Of a stretch of 64,000 nt of DNA, positions 15,966 through 24,598 are shown piece by piece (position 1 is the stretch's first letter; every line of letters starts with the position of its first letter). A program made the position numbers and the translations under genes. This DNA comes from JBBROS01 sp963752225 (lineage in GTDB: Bacteria > Pseudomonadota > Alphaproteobacteria > Acetobacterales > Acetobacteraceae). The notes under the pieces were generated by a model. It worked only from the letters and a program-made list of their open reading frames with translations. It did not search any database and was not told the origin of the DNA. Location: the NCBI GenBank assembly GCA_963752225.1, contig CAVVXS010000007.1, forward strand, positions 992,001 through 1,056,000, read 5' to 3'.

Positions 15966-17852
15966 ATGCTCGCCCAGATCCGCCGCTTTCTGAACACGAA
16001 GCCCGCGCGGCTGTTCTTTGTCGTGCTGATCGTGCCGTTCGTGATGTGGGGCGTGGCCGACGTCGCCAGGAACTTCGGATCCGGCACCTCGCTGGCCACC
16101 GTCGGCGCGCGCCAGATCGAGCCGCCGGAGTTCCAGGAAGCGTATCGGCAGCAGATGCAGCAGGCGATCCGCATGATGGGCGGCAAGGCCGATCCGACGC
16201 CCGCCATCCGCCGGGGCGTCGCCGGCCAGACGATGGAGCGGCTGGTGATCCAGGCGGCGATCGCCAACGAGGTCCAGCGCCTTGGGATCGTGGTGCCCGA
16301 CGAGGCGGTTCGGCAGGCAGTGTTCGACATCCCGGCGTTCCGCGGCGCCAGCGGCAGCTTCGACCGGCAGCGGTTCGAGCAGGTGCTGCGGCAGAACAAC
16401 CTCAACGAGCCGCGCTTTCTCGACCTGATGCGCGGCGACCTCGGCCAGCGACAGTTGATGGAGGCAGTCCAGGTCGGCGGCACCACGCCCGAGACGCTGC
16501 TGAAGCAAGTGTTCGCGTTCCAGCGCGAGCAGCGCGTGGCCGAGCTGGTCGAGCTGCCGTTTTCCGCCGTGCCCCAGCCGCCGGCGCCGAGCGCCGACGA
16601 TCTGAAGCGGGCCTACGAGGACGATCCGCAGCGTTACAGCGCGCCCGCTTATCGCCGGATCAAGGCCGTCGTGCTGTCGCCCGACACGGTTGCCCGCGGC
16701 ATGGATGTGCCGGACGCGGACCTCCAAGCCTATTACCAGGCGCACAAGGGCGAGTTCGGCGGCCCCGAGAAGCGCACCGTCCAGGTGGTGGTGGCGCAGG
16801 ACGAGGCGGCGGCCAAGACGCTCGCCGACGCCTGGATCGCCGGCGCCGATTGGGCAACGATGCAGCGCGCCGCCGCCGCCGTCAGCGCCTCCGCAGCACA
16901 GATCGACGACGCCGCGCGTGCCGACATCCCCGGTGACGAACTGGCCGAGGCAGCCTTCGGGGCGCCCGCCGAGACCGTGACCGGCCCGATCAAGTCCCCC
17001 TTCGGCTGGCAGGTGCTGCGGGTCGAGAAGGTCACTCCCGGCAACGAACGGCCGTTCGAGGCGGTCCGCGACGAGATCCGCAGCCGGGTCGCGCGGGAGC
17101 GGGCCGTGGACGAGGTCTACGCCCGTGCCAACAAGCTCGAGGATGCGCTATCAGCCGGCACCGCGCTCGATGACTTGCCCGGCGACCTCGGCGTGGCCGG
17201 CGTCGTTGGCACGCTCGACGACAAGGGCAACACGCCCGAAGGCGAGCCGGCACCGATCCCAGGCGCTCCGGCGCTGCGGCAAGCGATTATCACCAGCGCC
17301 TTCGCGACGCCCAAGAACGAGCCGGCCAAGATGATCGAGGGACCGGACCAGTCCTATTACGCGCTGACGGTCGAGGACACGACCGAGCCGAAAGTGCGTC
17401 CGTTCGAGGCGGTCGAGGCGCAGGTGCGGGAGAATGTCGAGCACGACGCCCGCCGCCATGCGCAGGAGCTGGTCGCGGCCAAGCTGCTGACCGCCGCCAA
17501 AACCGGCTCGCTCGACGACGCGGCGACGGTGGCCGGGGTGCGGGCGGAGCGCACGCCGCCGATCGGCCGTTCGACGCCGACCGAGGGAGTGGCGGCCGAA
17601 CTGGTCCAGCCCTTGTTCGGCATGAAGCTGAACGACGCCACCATGATCGAAACGCCGTCCGGCTTTCTCGTCGCCAAGCTGGTCGAGGTGACCTCGCCGG
17701 ACCCGGCGACCGATCCGGCGGGCGCCGGGCAGATGCGCACCGCGCTGACCCGCTCGATCGACCAGGATATCGAGATCACCTATGCGGCGGCGCTGCGCGA
17801 CCGTGCCAAGCCGACCGTCAACCAGGCAATGCTGGAAAGCTTGATCCAGTGA
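15966..17852 (+). CDS. PpiD/SurA-like periplasmic peptidyl-prolyl isomerase chaperone
   Basis: The start is the ATG at 15966 (MLAQIRRFLNTKPARLFFVV), giving 628 residues; the open frame continues upstream but without family sequence. One membrane anchor lies at about residues 15-33. A SurA-N-like helical domain follows (about 35-175), then a PPIC parvulin-type domain at about 250-370 (FGGPEKRTVQVVVAQDEAA ... GPIKSPFGWQVLRV), then a C-terminal chaperone region. This is the PpiD architecture: an inner-membrane-anchored periplasmic foldase near the Sec exit. It is immediately upstream of trpE (37-base gap), an order widespread in alphaproteobacteria, so trpE may be co-transcribed. Confidence 0.88.
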   Translation: MLAQIRRFLNTKPARLFFVVLIVPFVMWGVADVARNFGSGTSLATVGARQIEPPEFQEAYRQQMQQAIRMMGGKADPTPAIRRGVAGQTMERLVIQAAIANEVQRLGIVVPDEAVRQAVFDIPAFRGASGSFDRQRFEQVLRQNNLNEPRFLDLMRGDLGQRQLMEAVQVGGTTPETLLKQVFAFQREQRVAELVELPFSAVPQPPAPSADDLKRAYEDDPQRYSAPAYRRIKAVVLSPDTVARGMDVPDADLQAYYQAHKGEFGGPEKRTVQVVVAQDEAAAKTLADAWIAGADWATMQRAAAAVSASAAQIDDAARADIPGDELAEAAFGAPAETVTGPIKSPFGWQVLRVEKVTPGNERPFEAVRDEIRSRVARERAVDEVYARANKLEDALSAGTALDDLPGDLGVAGVVGTLDDKGNTPEGEPAPIPGAPALRQAIITSAFATPKNEPAKMIEGPDQSYYALTVEDTTEPKVRPFEAVEAQVRENVEHDARRHAQELVAAKLLTAAKTGSLDDAATVAGVRAERTPPIGRSTPTEGVAAELVQPLFGMKLNDATMIETPSGFLVAKLVEVTSPDPATDPAGAGQMRTALTRSIDQDIEITYAAALRDRAKPTVNQAMLESLIQ

Positions 17853-17889
17853 CCCGCCACCAGATCCTTCACCCGACCGGAGTTCGGCG

Positions 17890-19398
17890 ATGAACGCCAT
17901 CGTGTCCCCGTCCGAGGCTGCCTGCCTCGCCGCCTATAACGCGGGCCGGGGCACGCTGATCTGGTCGACCTATGTCGCCGACCTCGAGACGCCGGTCGCC
18001 GCCTACATGAAGCTCGCCGCCGGGCGGCCCAACTCGTTCCTGCTCGAAAGCATCGAGAACGGCTCGGCGCGCAGCCGCTACTCGATCATCGGCATGACGC
18101 CCGACCTCGTGTGGCGCTGCCGCGCCGGCGTCGCCGAGCTGAACCGCCATGCCCGCAGCGCGCCGCACGCCTTCGTGCCCGACGAGCGGCCGGCGCTCGA
18201 CAGCCTGCGCGCCGTGATCGCCGAGACGCGGATGGAGATCCCCGACCATCTGCCGCCGATGCTGGGTGGCCTCGTCGGCTATCTCGGCTACGACATGGTG
18301 CGGCAGATGGAACGTCTGCCGGACAAGAACACCGACGCGCTCGGCGTGCCCGAGGCGGTTCTGCTCCGCCCCACCCTGTTCGCGGTGTTCGACAACGTCC
18401 GCGACGAGCTGACGCTCGCGGCGCCGATTTATCCGCAGCCCGGCGTTCCCGCCGACCTCGCCTGGTCCACCGCGCAAGCGGCGCTGGCCGAAGCGTCGGC
18501 GGCGCTGCAGCGGCCGCTGCCCCACGCCGTTCCACCGGTGGCACTCCCTGCCCTGCCGGAGCCTGCGTCGAACATGACCAAGGCCGAGTTCATGGCGGTC
18601 GTGGAGCGCATGAAGGAATACATCTTCGCCGGCGACGCGTTCCAAGTCGTGCCGAGCCAGCGCTTCTCGGTGCCGTTCGCCTTGCCGCCGTTCGCGCTTT
18701 ACCGCTCGTTGCGCCGGGTCAATCCGGCGCCGTTCCTGGTGTTCCTCGACTTCGGCGGCTTCTCGGTTGTCGGCAGCTCGCCCGAGATCCTGGTGCGGCT
18801 GCGGGACGGGACCGTCACCATCCGGCCGCTCGCCGGCACCCGCAAGCGCGGCGCCAACAAGGACGAGGACGAGGCGCTGGCCCGCGAGCTGCTGGCCGAC
18901 CCGAAGGAACGGGCCGAGCACCTGATGCTGCTCGACCTCGGCCGCAACGACGTCGGCCGGGTCGCCGAGTTGGGCACGGTCAAGGTGGTGGAAAGCTTCG
19001 CCATCGAGCGGTTCAGCCACGTGATGCACATCTCCAGCACGGTCGAGGGCAAGCTCAAGCCCGGCCTTGACGCACTCGACGCGCTGGTCGGCGGCTTCCC
19101 CGCCGGCACGCTCACCGGCGCACCGAAGATCCGGGCGATGGAGATCATCGAGGAGCTGGAGCCGACCCGGCGCGGCATCTACGCCGGCTGCATCGGCTAC
19201 TTCGCCGCGAACGGCACCATGGACACCTGCATCGGCCTGCGCACCGCGGTGGTGAAGGACGGCACCATGTACGTCCAGGCCGGCGGCGGCGTGGTGGCCG
19301 ACAGCACGCCCGAAGGCGAATACGAGGAAACCCGGCAAAAGGCGCGCGCCCTGTTCCGCGCGGCCGAAGACGCCGTCCGCTTCGCGGCGCTCAAGTGA
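17890..19398 (+). CDS. trpE: Anthranilate synthase component I
   Basis: The protein has 502 residues. The N-terminal regulatory domain has SFLLESIENG, the LLES motif that binds tryptophan in feedback-inhibited enzymes. The chorismate-binding domain shows VVGSSPEILVRL, IRPLAGTRKRG, LLDLGRNDVGRV and FPAGTLTGAPKIRAMEIIEE. It makes anthranilate from chorismate with ammonia supplied by TrpG. There is no room for a leader-peptide attenuator in the 37-base upstream gap. The gap to trpG is filled by a repeat-like element. Confidence 0.97.
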   Translation: MNAIVSPSEAACLAAYNAGRGTLIWSTYVADLETPVAAYMKLAAGRPNSFLLESIENGSARSRYSIIGMTPDLVWRCRAGVAELNRHARSAPHAFVPDERPALDSLRAVIAETRMEIPDHLPPMLGGLVGYLGYDMVRQMERLPDKNTDALGVPEAVLLRPTLFAVFDNVRDELTLAAPIYPQPGVPADLAWSTAQAALAEASAALQRPLPHAVPPVALPALPEPASNMTKAEFMAVVERMKEYIFAGDAFQVVPSQRFSVPFALPPFALYRSLRRVNPAPFLVFLDFGGFSVVGSSPEILVRLRDGTVTIRPLAGTRKRGANKDEDEALARELLADPKERAEHLMLLDLGRNDVGRVAELGTVKVVESFAIERFSHVMHISSTVEGKLKPGLDALDALVGGFPAGTLTGAPKIRAMEIIEELEPTRRGIYAGCIGYFAANGTMDTCIGLRTAVVKDGTMYVQAGGGVVADSTPEGEYEETRQKARALFRAAEDAVRFAALK

Positions 19399-19585
19399 TC
19401 TCCCGCTTCGTTCCGTCCGTCATGATCGCGCTCGACCCGGCCATTCACGCCGCGTCGCTGCCGCTTTCGCGGGCTCGTAACCTGCACCCCGCACACGCTT
19501 ACCCGCGGTGGAGCGGGGACTGCGTGGGCGGCCGGATCAAGTCCGGCCATGGCGTCGGTTGGATGAGCGCAATCGGAGCGAGACC
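19399..19585. repeat. Intergenic repeat-like element between trpE and trpG, with REP-type hairpin
   Basis: This 187-base gap splits an otherwise tightly packed trp cluster. Its right end holds a perfect 7-bp palindrome GGCCGGA-TCAAG-TCCGGCC (19530-19548) followed by ATGGCGTC. Its left end holds CTCGACCCGGCCATTCACGCCGC, a sequence of the same compositional type in the opposite sense. This looks like a dispersed element with related ends, the same family as the palindromes at 3639, 30725 and 34752. I see no coding potential in it. Confidence 0.5.
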
Positions 19586-20179
19586 ATGATCCTCCTGATC
19601 GACAACTACGACAGCTTCACCTTCAACCTGGTCCACGTGCTCGGCGACGTCGGCGGGCAGTGCGAGGTGGTGCGCAACGACCGCATCACCGCCGCCGAGG
19701 CACTCGACCGCAAGCCCGAAGCGATCGTGCTGTCGCCCGGTCCTTGCACCCCGAACGAGGCCGGCATCTGCCTTGAGCTGATCGAGGCGGCCACCGGGCG
19801 CATCCCGCTGCTCGGCGTCTGCCTCGGCCACCAGGCGATCGGCCAAGCCTTCGGCGCCAGCGTGGTGCGCGGGCCGGCGCCGATGCACGGCAAGGTCAGC
19901 CCGGTCCGCCACGGCGGCACCGATATCTTCGCCGACCTGCCGCCCCGCTTCGACGTCGCCCGCTACCACAGCCTGGTGGTTGCCCCCGACACGATGCCCG
20001 AGACGCTCGAAGCGACCGCCTGGACCGAGGACGGCGTCATCATGGGCCTGCGCCACCGCACCGCGCCGGTGTTCGGCGTGCAATTCCATCCGGAAAGCAT
20101 CGCCTCTCAGCACGGCCACACGCTGCTGGCCAACTTCCTTGCCATCGCGCACGGCCGGAACCAACGAACCGCCGCATGA
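19586..20179 (+). CDS. trpG: Anthranilate synthase component II (glutamine amidotransferase)
   Basis: The start is the ATG at 19586 (MILLIDNYDSFTFNLVH), giving 197 residues. It is a class I amidotransferase with nucleophile cysteine in LLGVCLGHQAIGQAFG, PGPCTPNEAGICLE and the His/Glu pair in GVQFHPESIASQ. It hydrolyses glutamine and channels ammonia to TrpE. It may be shared with folate synthesis (PabA role) if no separate pabA exists. Its stop overlaps the trpD start (ATGA). Confidence 0.96.
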   Translation: MILLIDNYDSFTFNLVHVLGDVGGQCEVVRNDRITAAEALDRKPEAIVLSPGPCTPNEAGICLELIEAATGRIPLLGVCLGHQAIGQAFGASVVRGPAPMHGKVSPVRHGGTDIFADLPPRFDVARYHSLVVAPDTMPETLEATAWTEDGVIMGLRHRTAPVFGVQFHPESIASQHGHTLLANFLAIAHGRNQRTAA

Positions 20180-21183
20180 GCGACCTCAAGCCCGTGCTGG
20201 CCCGCCTCGCCACGGGCGCCACGCTGAGCGCGGACGAGGCGGAGGCGGCGTTCGGCGTCGTCATGGCCGGCGAGGCCACCCCGGCGCAGATCGCCGGGAT
20301 GCTGATGGCGATGCGGGTGCGTCGCGAAACCGTGCCGGAACTCACCGGCGCCGTGCGGGCGATGCTCGCGCGGATGATCCGCGTGGCCGCGCCCCCGAAC
20401 GCGATTGACGTGTGCGGCACCGGCGGCGACGGCGCCGGCACCTTGAACGTCTCGACCGCCGTCACCTTCGTGCTCGCGGGCGCTGGCGTCGTCGTCGCCA
20501 AGCACGGCAACCGCGCGCTCAGCTCCCGCACCGGCGGCGCCGACGTGCTCACGGCGCTGGGCGTCAACGTGGACGTGCCGCTGGAGCGGCTGCCGGCGGT
20601 GCTGGCAGAGGCGGGCTGCGCCTTCATGTTCGCGCCCCGGCACCATGCCGCCCTGCGCCACGCCGCCGGGCCGCGGGTCGAGCTCGGCACCCGCACGATC
20701 TTCAACCTGCTCGGCCCGCTCGCCAATCCCGCCGGGGTGCGGCGGCAGTTGACCGGCGTGTTCGACCGCGGCTGGCTGCGGCCGATGGCCGAAGCGCTGG
20801 CGGCGCTGGGCACCGAGCGGGCATGGCTGGTGCACGGGCAGGGCCTGGACGAGCTCACGGTTGCGGGCGACAACGACGTGGTGTCGCTGGCCGGCGGCGT
20901 CGTCGAAGCGTTCGTGCTCAGGCCTGAGCAGGCCGGCTTGCCGCGGGCGCCGATCGAGGCCATCCGCGGCGGCGATTCGGCCGCGAACGCGGCGGCTTTG
21001 CTTGCGTTGCTGCAGGGGGCTCGCGGGGCCTACCGGGACACCGTTCTGTTGAACGCTGCGGCCGCGCTGGTGGTGGCCGGGGTCGTTGACCATGTAGAGG
21101 ACGGCGTGCCGCGCGCCGCGTCCAGCCTGGACGAGGGACATGCGATGGCGGCACTTGAGAATTTGCGCCGGGCCACGGCCTAG
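20176..21183 (+). CDS. trpD: Anthranilate phosphoribosyltransferase
   Basis: The protein has 335 residues. The PRPP/anthranilate site motifs DVCGTGGDGAGTLNVST and VVAKHGNRALSSRTGGADVL are clear, as is a later GPLANPAGVRRQLTGVF. It attaches the phosphoribosyl group to anthranilate. It overlaps trpG by four bases and is 14 bases ahead of trpC, consistent with a single transcript. Confidence 0.97.
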   Translation: MSDLKPVLARLATGATLSADEAEAAFGVVMAGEATPAQIAGMLMAMRVRRETVPELTGAVRAMLARMIRVAAPPNAIDVCGTGGDGAGTLNVSTAVTFVLAGAGVVVAKHGNRALSSRTGGADVLTALGVNVDVPLERLPAVLAEAGCAFMFAPRHHAALRHAAGPRVELGTRTIFNLLGPLANPAGVRRQLTGVFDRGWLRPMAEALAALGTERAWLVHGQGLDELTVAGDNDVVSLAGGVVEAFVLRPEQAGLPRAPIEAIRGGDSAANAAALLALLQGARGAYRDTVLLNAAAALVVAGVVDHVEDGVPRAASSLDEGHAMAALENLRRATA

Positions 21184-21197
21184 CCGGAGCACTCGAC

Positions 21198-22025
21198 ATG
21201 GACAGCTTGACCCCCGACCCGATCCCCGACGCCCTCGCCCGCATCTGCGCCGATACCATGGCCGAAGTCGCGCGGCGGCGTGCCGAAACGCCCGAAAGCG
21301 CCTTGAAGTGGCAGCTCGGCCGCCACCCGCCGCCGACCCGGGGGTTTGGCGCCGCCTTGACCCATGCCGTCGCAGCCGGCGGCCTCGGCCTGATCGCGGA
21401 GATCAAGAAAGCCTCCCCCTCCGCCGGGCTGATCCGCACCGAGTTCGATCCGGCGGCCTTGGCGCACGCCTACGCCGACGCGGGTGCCACCTGCTTGTCG
21501 GTGCTGACCGACGGACCACACTTCCAAGGCTCGGCGGAGCATCTGCAGATCGCACGGGGCGCGGTGCCGCTCCCGGTGCTGCGCAAGGACTTCATGCTGC
21601 ACCCATGGCAGATCATGGAAAGCCGCGTGATGGGGGCGGATTGCGTGCTGCTGATCATGGCGGCGCTGAGCGACACCTTGGCCCGCGAGCTCGAGGAACT
21701 GGCGCGGGCGCTCGACCTCGACGTGCTGGCCGAGGTGCATGACCGGCGCGAACTCGACCGGGCGCTCGGGCTGCAGACCTCGCTGATCGGCATCAACAAT
21801 CGCAATCTCAAGACGTTGAAGACAGATCTTGAGACCACGGCGGAGTTGGCGCCGCACGTGCCGTCGGATCGCTTCCTCGTGGCCGAAAGCGGCATCCGCA
21901 CCCATGAGGACGTGCAGCGGCTCTGCGATGCCGGGGCCCGCTGCTTCTTGGTCGGAGAAAGCCTGCTGCGGCAGCCCGACGTCGGTGCAGCGACGCGCGC
22001 CTTGCTCGGACACTGCGCGGCGTGA
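21198..22025 (+). CDS. trpC: Indole-3-glycerol phosphate synthase
   Basis: The protein has 275 residues, monofunctional TrpC (no fused TrpF). TIM-barrel motifs are LIAEIKKASPSAGLI (catalytic Lys), VLRKDFMLHPWQIMESR, IGINNRNLKTLKTDL and LVAESGIRTHEDV. It closes the indole ring from CdRP. The stop TGA overlaps the GTG start of moaC, coupling tryptophan and molybdopterin genes, an order common in alphaproteobacteria. Confidence 0.97.
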   Translation: MDSLTPDPIPDALARICADTMAEVARRRAETPESALKWQLGRHPPPTRGFGAALTHAVAAGGLGLIAEIKKASPSAGLIRTEFDPAALAHAYADAGATCLSVLTDGPHFQGSAEHLQIARGAVPLPVLRKDFMLHPWQIMESRVMGADCVLLIMAALSDTLARELEELARALDLDVLAEVHDRRELDRALGLQTSLIGINNRNLKTLKTDLETTAELAPHVPSDRFLVAESGIRTHEDVQRLCDAGARCFLVGESLLRQPDVGAATRALLGHCAA

Positions 22026-22492
22026 GCGAGCTCACCCACTTCGACGCTGCCGGACGGGCGCACATGGTCGATGTGTCGGCCAAGGCGGAAACCGACCGCA
22101 GCGCCACCGCCCGGGTCCGGGTCGCGATGCAGCCGGCCACCCGGCAGCTCGTGGCCGAGGGCACCGCGAAGAAGGGCGACGTGCTGGGCGTCGCCAGGCT
22201 GGCCGGGATCATGGCCGCCAAACGCACCAGCGACCTCATTCCGCTCTGCCACCCATTGCCGATCGCCGCGGTCACGCTGGAGCTGGACGTCGTCGATGAG
22301 GGCGTCGACATCGCCGCGACCGTGCGGACCACCGGGCGCACCGGCGTCGAGATGGAGGCACTGACGGCGGCGAGCGTCGCGGCGCTGACGGTGTACGACA
22401 TGCTCAAGGCGGTCGATCGCGGGATGCGGATCGACGGGCTGCGGGTGGTGCACAAGGACGGCGGCAAGTCCGGCCGGTTCGAGCAGGGCTGA
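22022..22492 (+). CDS. moaC: Cyclic pyranopterin monophosphate synthase
   Basis: A GTG start at 22022 overlapping the trpC stop (GTGA) gives 156 residues, the family length. Conserved parts are HMVDVSAKAETDRSATA, LIPLCHPLPIAAV and the active-site segment TVYDMLKAVDRGM with its Asp and Lys. MoaC works with MoaA to make cPMP, the first molybdopterin intermediate. No moaA is in the window; moeA follows after three bases. Confidence 0.96.
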   Translation: MSELTHFDAAGRAHMVDVSAKAETDRSATARVRVAMQPATRQLVAEGTAKKGDVLGVARLAGIMAAKRTSDLIPLCHPLPIAAVTLELDVVDEGVDIAATVRTTGRTGVEMEALTAASVAALTVYDMLKAVDRGMRIDGLRVVHKDGGKSGRFEQG

Positions 22493-22495
22493 GCC

Positions 22496-23692
22496 ATGCT
22501 GAGCGTCGACGAGGCCCGGGCGCGCATCGTCGGACCGCTGCGGCCGACCGCCGCCGAAATCGTCGCCTTGCCCGACGCATGGGGCCGGGTCACGGCGGCG
22601 CCGGTATCAGCCCGGCTTAATCAGCCGCCCGCCGACGTGTCGGCAATGGACGGCTACGCGCTGCGTGCCGGCGACGCGGGCCCGCGCCGCGTGGTCGGCG
22701 CGGCGCCGGCCGGCCATCCTTTTCCCGGACGCGTCGGCGCCAACGAGACGGTGCGGCTGTTCACCGGCAGCTTCGTGCCCGAAGGCGCCGACTCGATCTT
22801 GATCCAGGAGGATGCCGGGCGCGACGGGGACATGATCGTGGCCAGGGAGGCGCCCGTGGCCGGCCGGCACATCCGGCGCCGTGGCCAGGATTTCGCCGCC
22901 GGCGACGTGCTGCTGCCGGCCGGCATGCGAATCAACGCCCGCGCCGTAGGCCTAGCCGCGGCCGGCAACCACGCCTGGCTCGCCGTCCACCGCCGTCCGA
23001 TCGTCGCCATTCTCGCCACGGGCGACGAGGTCGCGCTGCCCGGCGAACCGATCCCACCCGGCGGCATCGTCAGTTCCAACGCGCACGCCCTCGCCGCCCT
23101 GGTTCGCGCCCGTGGCGGCCTGCCGCTGATCCTGCCGATCGCGCCCGACCGGCCCGAGGCGATCGCCGCCGCCGCGGCGTCGGTGGCCGGCGCCGACCTG
23201 CTGGTCACCACCGGCGGCGCCAGCGTCGGCGAGCACGACCTGGTGCAGGCGGGCCTGGGCCGGCAGGGCTTCGAACTCGACTTCTGGCAAATCGCAATGC
23301 GGCCCGGCAAGCCGCTGATCTTCGGCCGGCTCGGCACCACCGCCGTGCTCGGGCTGCCCGGCAACCCGGTCTCCGCGCTGGTCTGCGCCATCTTGTTCCT
23401 GGTCCCGGCGCTCGACCGCCTGCTTGGACTGCCCGGCGACCCGCCGACCCGCTCGCCGGCAAAACTCGGGGCGGCCGTTGCCGCCAACGACCATCGCGCC
23501 GATCACCTGCGCGCAACGATCTCCGGCAACTCGGAGGGCCACGCAGTCGCGACGCCGTTCTCGCGGCAGGATTCGTCCATGCTGCGTCTGCTCAACTCGG
23601 CCCAAGCGTTGATCCTGCGAGATCCAAACGCGCCGGCACTGTCGGCGGGCGCCACCGTCTCGGTGATCCGCCTCGATCATCTTGGGTTATGA
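22496..23692 (+). CDS. moeA: Molybdopterin molybdenumtransferase
   Basis: The protein has 398 residues. The N-terminal MoeA domains contain QPPADVSAMDGYAL and ANETVRLFTGSFVPEGADSI. The central MoCF-type domain has ILATGDEVALPGEP and LLVTTGGASVGEHDLV, and GLPGNPVSALVCA marks the ligand loop. It inserts molybdate into adenylylated molybdopterin. It ends the trp/mo run, with lexA beginning 97 bases downstream under its own promoter. Confidence 0.95.
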   Translation: MLSVDEARARIVGPLRPTAAEIVALPDAWGRVTAAPVSARLNQPPADVSAMDGYALRAGDAGPRRVVGAAPAGHPFPGRVGANETVRLFTGSFVPEGADSILIQEDAGRDGDMIVAREAPVAGRHIRRRGQDFAAGDVLLPAGMRINARAVGLAAAGNHAWLAVHRRPIVAILATGDEVALPGEPIPPGGIVSSNAHALAALVRARGGLPLILPIAPDRPEAIAAAAASVAGADLLVTTGGASVGEHDLVQAGLGRQGFELDFWQIAMRPGKPLIFGRLGTTAVLGLPGNPVSALVCAILFLVPALDRLLGLPGDPPTRSPAKLGAAVAANDHRADHLRATISGNSEGHAVATPFSRQDSSMLRLLNSAQALILRDPNAPALSAGATVSVIRLDHLGL

Positions 23693-23703
23693 GACGGTTC
23701 GTC

Positions 23704-23733
23704 TTGACGCGACGCGGAGAACTAAATTAGAAC
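23704..23733 (+). promoter_or_regulatory. SOS (LexA) box overlapping the probable lexA promoter
   Basis: The sequence GAAC-TAAATTA-GAAC at 23719-23733 is an exact match to the alphaproteobacterial LexA operator (GTTC-N7-GTTC on the other strand). A plausible -35 TTGACG (23704-23709) is followed after 17 bases by TTAGAA (23727-23732) as -10, so LexA would cover the -10 element. This predicts autoregulation of lexA, whose start is at 23790. Confidence 0.85.
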
Positions 23734-23789
23734 ACCCGTAGTTTCGGTTTTGTTCCAACCGCTCTGAGCAACCGCGGGAGTTCTGGTCA

Positions 23790-24524
23790 ATGTTGACGCG
23801 CAAGCAGCATGAGCTGCTGGTCTATATCGATCGCCATCTTAAGGCGACCGGCTTCTCGCCGAGCTTCGAAGAGATGAAAGAGGCCCTGCAGCTCCGCTCC
23901 AAGAGCGGCATCCACCGGCTGATCTCGGCGCTCGAGGAGCGTGGCTTCCTGCGCCGGCGGCACCATCGGGCGCGGGCGCTGGAAGTGATGCGTCTCCCGA
24001 ACGAGGCGATGCGGCTCGAGCCCGCCATTCCGGCGCCGTCTGCCCCGCCACCGGCAGCGTTGCCGGCCAGCTTCACGCCGAACGTCATCCGCGGCGACTT
24101 CTCCGCCCGCCTGCCCGGGGTCCGTGCCGCAAACGAGGCCGGCGCGGTCCAGCTCCCGCTGTACGGCAAGATCGCTGCCGGCTTGCCGATCGAGGCGCTG
24201 CGCGACAACGGCGCGATGATCGAGGTGCCGATGGCCATGATCGGCAATGGCGAGCACTACGCGCTGCAGGTCGACGGCGATTCGATGATCGAGGCCGGTA
24301 TCCTCGACGGCGACACCGTCATCATCCGCAAGGGCGAAACGGCCGAGAACGGCCAGATCATCGTCGCCCTGGTCGATGAGCGTGAAGTGACGCTGAAGCG
24401 GCTGCGCCGGCGCGGCAACTCGGTCGCGCTGGAGCCGGCGAACGCGTTGCACCGCGTGCAGGTGCTGCCGGCCGACCAGGTCAAGGTTCAGGGCAAGCTG
24501 GTGGCGCTGCTCCGCAAGTACTGA
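23790..24524 (+). CDS. lexA: LexA repressor of the SOS response
   Basis: The protein has 244 residues. A winged-helix DNA-binding head (LTRKQHELLVYIDRHL, GFSPSFEEMKEALQLRSKSG) is followed by an alanine/proline-rich linker that is longer than in E. coli, as is usual in alphaproteobacteria. The S24 peptidase domain shows the cleavage site A130-G131 (KIAAGLPIEA), catalytic Ser165 (GDSMIEAGI) and Lys203 (VTLKRL). Activated RecA triggers self-cleavage and derepression. An exact SOS box lies 57 bases upstream of the start. Confidence 0.97.
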   Translation: MLTRKQHELLVYIDRHLKATGFSPSFEEMKEALQLRSKSGIHRLISALEERGFLRRRHHRARALEVMRLPNEAMRLEPAIPAPSAPPPAALPASFTPNVIRGDFSARLPGVRAANEAGAVQLPLYGKIAAGLPIEALRDNGAMIEVPMAMIGNGEHYALQVDGDSMIEAGILDGDTVIIRKGETAENGQIIVALVDEREVTLKRLRRRGNSVALEPANALHRVQVLPADQVKVQGKLVALLRKY

Positions 24525-24598
24525 TCCCGCTCCGACCGATCCCGCGACGGCGTGCCTCGGTCGTGGCCGCGGGGCGCGTTGTGCGGTAAGCCTGCTGC

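Noticed and set aside
17853..17889. Possible tryptophan attenuator before trpE
   Set aside because: Only 37 bases separate trpE from the upstream gene, with no leader peptide containing Trp codons and no alternative stem-loops.
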